From an uncultured Tenacibaculum sp. (GTDB taxonomy: Bacteria > Bacteroidota > Bacteroidia > Flavobacteriales > Flavobacteriaceae): DNA of 64,000 bases. Positions within the stretch are counted from its first letter, which is position 1. Each line of letters begins with the position of its first letter. The translations under genes and the position numbers were made by a program. A model generated the notes under the pieces. That model worked only from the letters and a program-made list of their open reading frames with translations, searched no databases and was not told the DNA's origin. The stretch is taken from positions 186,001 to 250,000 of the forward strand of contig NZ_CANMLT010000005.1 of NCBI RefSeq assembly GCF_947498805.1, given 5' to 3'. This document shows positions 61,880 through 64,000 of the stretch, one piece after another.

Positions 61880-61924
61880 TGTAATAATTTTAATTCTAAG
61901 ATTACTTATCAAGAAAATACAATT

Positions 61925-62407
61925 TTGAGTAACGATTTTTATACGGCATCCATTTTACCTCATTCAGGACTTATCATTAAAATTTGTAGAGCCTATACAG
62001 ACTCTCAAGAAGATTTTGAAGATTTCTATCAGGAAGCCTGCTTACAAATTTGGAAAAGTAGAAATGCTTTTCAAAACAAATCAAAGTGGTCTACTTGGAT
62101 TTACAGAATTACTTTAAATGTTTGTTTAACTCTTTCTAAAAAAAACAATAGAAAAGGATATGCTACAAACAACATACAACAGGAATCTGAAGAGAATAGA
62201 GCTTTTGAAAATGAAAATCTGAATTTATTATATGATGCTATTAAACAACTATCTGAAGTAGATCGAGCAATCATCTTATTGCATTTAGAAGAAAATCCTT
62301 ACAAAGAAATTGCTGCTATTATTGGAACTAGCGCTAACAATATTGCAGTTAAAATTAACAGAATTAAAAAACAATTAAAAATATTACTTGATGGAAAGAT
62401 CAATTGA
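61925..62407 (+). CDS. ECF-type RNA polymerase sigma factor
   Basis: A 160-residue sigma-70 family factor with a TTG start. Region 2 covers residues 20-75 (DSQEDFEDFYQEACLQIWKS, WSTWIYRITLNVCLT) and region 4 covers 100-160 (LSEVDRAIILLHLEENPYKE, IGTSANNIAVKINRIKKQLK). The next gene overlaps by 17 nt and encodes a membrane protein, the usual layout for a sigma and its membrane regulator. Confidence 0.92.
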   Translation: MSNDFYTASILPHSGLIIKICRAYTDSQEDFEDFYQEACLQIWKSRNAFQNKSKWSTWIYRITLNVCLTLSKKNNRKGYATNNIQQESEENRAFENENLNLLYDAIKQLSEVDRAIILLHLEENPYKEIAAIIGTSANNIAVKINRIKKQLKILLDGKIN

Positions 62408-63008
62408 AAAAATATGGAACGAAGCGTTTATAGATGAACAATCTCTAATTGCTCCAAAAGTAATCGATATATACAACAAAAAATCAAAGTCAATCATTAA
62501 TAGGATTAAAAGAACCTATGAACTTGATAATAAAGGACTACTTCCTATGGCTGGTATTGTAGTTATTGGGGGAATTCTCTTATCAGAAACAATCATCGGA
62601 GCATATGGTGCTTTTTTAATCTTATGCTTATATGTATTCAACACTAAATTGTTAAGTAGATTCAACACTATTGATGTGAAATCTGATAATTTGACCTATT
62701 TAAAAAACTATAGAGCTATTATAACTGACGTAACCAATGCGACAAAAAAGCTATTTATTTTCGCCATTCCATTAGCCGTATTGTCTATATTTATTTTAGC
62801 CCATAATATTAAAGAAACCAGTTTTCTTTCAAAATTTATTTCCGAAGATACTTCCTTACTTCAAATGGCAGGCATTGGCCTTGTTGTTACAGTAACCGTT
62901 GGAATAATTGGCTTGATTGTTTTTAAAATTTCTACCAAGATAGTATATGGAACTCTTATATCTAAGCTAGATGATGTTATCAATGAAATTGAAGAAATAA
63001 AAAATTAA
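62391..63008 (+). CDS. Four-helix membrane protein coupled to the sigma factor, possible anti-sigma
   Basis: A 205-residue protein starting at ATG 62391. The N-terminal 50 residues (ERSIEKIWNEAFIDEQ...IKRTYELDN) are cytoplasmic and charged, followed by helices at about 52-68, 70-86, 118-138 and 155-180. No zinc-binding anti-sigma motif is present, so any regulatory role rests on the 17-nt overlap with the sigma gene. The family is not recognised. Confidence 0.72.
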   Translation: MERSIEKIWNEAFIDEQSLIAPKVIDIYNKKSKSIINRIKRTYELDNKGLLPMAGIVVIGGILLSETIIGAYGAFLILCLYVFNTKLLSRFNTIDVKSDNLTYLKNYRAIITDVTNATKKLFIFAIPLAVLSIFILAHNIKETSFLSKFISEDTSLLQMAGIGLVVTVTVGIIGLIVFKISTKIVYGTLISKLDDVINEIEEIKN

Positions 63009-63012
63009 TAAC

Positions 63013-63045
63013 AAACTCCGAAGTACAAATGATACTTCGGAGTTT
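63013..63045. terminator. Hairpin between converging genes at 63 kb
   Basis: AAACTCCGAAGTA and TACTTCGGAGTTT form a perfect 13-bp stem around a 7-nt loop. The T-run is short. Confidence 0.75.
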
Positions 63046-63056
63046 AAGTTTATCTA

Positions 63057-64000
63057 TTAATCTTCTAGGTCTCTTATCAGTTTGGTCTTCCTCATCAAAC
63101 GATAATCTAAGAGCGTTTTTGATTTAGTCTTAACCATTATAGAATCCCCTTTATATTTCCCTTCAAAAACAACTTCTTTTCCCGTTTTTGAATAGCGAAA
63201 TTTATACGGACTATTTACAGTATCTTTTTTTGAAATTAGCTCAATCGTCTTGGTTACAGTATCTGCCTTAAAATCATAATAATAATTTTCTCCATCCATT
63301 TTTTCTAATCGAAAACTTCCTCTTTTCCATGAAGATCCATTAATAGAAAAACTTTTCCATCTCCCATCATTCTCAATCTTTAGAGTATCATTCTTACGAA
63401 CCTGTTCTATTACTTCATATTCTCCAGATATCGTTGGCGTTGTATCTTCTTTAGCATATTCTAAAGCTTCTACTTTGTGGTGGTAAAGCGAAATGGAAAA
63501 TAGTATCAGTATTCCAGCTTTTATATAGTTTGCTATTTTTTTGTTTTTATCAAAAAGTGATTTCTCTTTAATACTAGTGGTAGGTAAATTAAACACAAAA
63601 AAATTAAGTAAGTTTTTTGCATAAGGCCCTAATAATACAATGATCATACATAACAAATGAACAGCAAACATTTTTACAGTAACATCATAACCAATGTCTA
63701 TTATAACCACATTTAACATAGCTATTAATAAAATGAAACTTCCTAAAAAAGTAGTTCTTCTAAACAATAACAAAACACCTCCTATAAACTCCACCAATCC
63801 TGTAACTATGGTGTAAAATTTAGAGCATCCCATAAATGCCCATAAAAGTCCCATTCCAGTAAAGTCTCCTAAAGGGGTTTCCAACCTGTCAAAACTCATT
63901 ACTCCAAATTGAGTAGGTATTAATTTTGCTAATCCATATAATGCTAATGTAAGTCCAACATGGTATCTTAAAATTGTTCTTAGTAGCTGCTTTACTTTTA
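63057..64000 (-). CDS. DoxX-like membrane protein, 5' end cut by window edge
   Basis: The frame stays open on the minus strand up to base 64000; codons above the ATG at 63899 read LRYHVGLTLALYGLAKLIPTQ and onward, so the true start is outside the window. The membrane part is DoxX-like, with helices over the first 150 visible residues (GLVEFIGGVLLLFRR). The C-terminal 140 residues (TPTISGEYEVIEQVRKNDTL) form a beta-rich extracytoplasmic domain that looks lipocalin-like. The combination is typical of Bacteroidota DoxX proteins with an added domain. Confidence 0.8.
   Translation of the reverse strand, partial: KVKQLLRTILRYHVGLTLALYGLAKLIPTQFGVMSFDRLETPLGDFTGMGLLWAFMGCSKFYTIVTGLVEFIGGVLLLFRRTTFLGSFILLIAMLNVVIIDIGYDVTVKMFAVHLLCMIIVLLGPYAKNLLNFFVFNLPTTSIKEKSLFDKNKKIANYIKAGILILFSISLYHHKVEALEYAKEDTTPTISGEYEVIEQVRKNDTLKIENDGRWKSFSINGSSWKRGSFRLEKMDGENYYYDFKADTVTKTIELISKKDTVNSPYKFRYSKTGKEVVFEGKYKGDSIMVKTKSKTLLDYRLMRKTKLIRDLED

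Noticed and set aside
1..64000. tRNA, rRNA or insertion-sequence genes
   Set aside because: I saw no cloverleaf, rRNA core sequence, transposase or terminal inverted repeats; a covariance search would be decisive.

Overview
The window is AT-rich chromosomal DNA that reads as a marine Flavobacteriaceae genome, most like Tenacibaculum or Polaribacter. This is inferred from gene content: DUF4293 next to an insert-bearing Rho, a BT_3928-type DoxX protein, a DUF1599 protein, DUF5686 and DUF4197 proteins, an ABC permease fused to an M1 peptidase, and IcmF. Promoters also fit, with the Bacteroidetes TTG / TAnnTTTG pattern. No rRNA, tRNA, CRISPR array or insertion sequence was recognised. Both edges cut a gene: an open frame enters at base 1, and a DoxX-like gene runs off at base 64000.

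Layout. 1-2.1 kb is a small accessory patch of unknown genes with a 0.2-kb partial gene duplication. 2.2-8 kb holds a LytTR two-component system divergent from a serine hydrolase and an ABC exporter; a 39-residue membrane peptide gene sits between the ATPase and the permease. 8.1-14.9 kb is housekeeping (DsbD, Rrf2 regulator, DUF4230, YjbR, 5-formyl-THF cyclo-ligase, rho, DUF4293). 15-18.6 kb carries a NarL-type response regulator, a duplicated-domain lipoprotein and a TPR histidine kinase, with unusual palindromes and short repeats between them. 18.6-26.9 kb has a phosphodiesterase, TruA, an MsbA-like ABC transporter, an amphipathic lipoprotein, CdaA (c-di-AMP synthesis), FolP, DUF1599, a DoxX/BT_3928 protein and an SRPBCC-GyrI protein. 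A 0.47-kb spacer with duplicated hairpin units follows.

27.4-32.6 kb is a nine-gene minus-strand operon: an OppB-like permease, three tandem TlpA-like lipoproteins, TpiA, an unknown, PrmA, ClpS and an unknown. 32.6-36.2 kb has PyrF, a metal/cobalamin-type binding protein and small conserved proteins, including a DUF5522 gene of 55 codons. 36.3-41.6 kb has the ABC-M1 aminopeptidase pair and a DUF4136 lipoprotein. 41.6-46 kb encodes histidine degradation (HutU, HutH) with a divergent LysR regulator. 46-52.2 kb has a tiny HExxH membrane protein, an operon of DUF6134, DUF5686 and sterol-desaturase-like genes, and an AraC regulator. 52.4-55.9 kb is the fused acyl-CoA mutase IcmF, which carries an in-frame palindromic repeat insertion. 

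56.6-61 kb is the best candidate for an undescribed system: six tightly packed minus-strand genes (methyltransferase, DoxX-like, DUF2071, methyltransferase, 4-TM protein, DUF2071) next to a GbsR/MarR regulator. Two matching dyads, AAACTTTCA-N8-TGAAAGTTT and a close variant, lie upstream of the operon and of the regulator, so a self-contained regulon is likely. A family 2 glycosyltransferase, an ECF sigma factor overlapping a four-helix membrane protein, and a partial DoxX-like gene complete the window.
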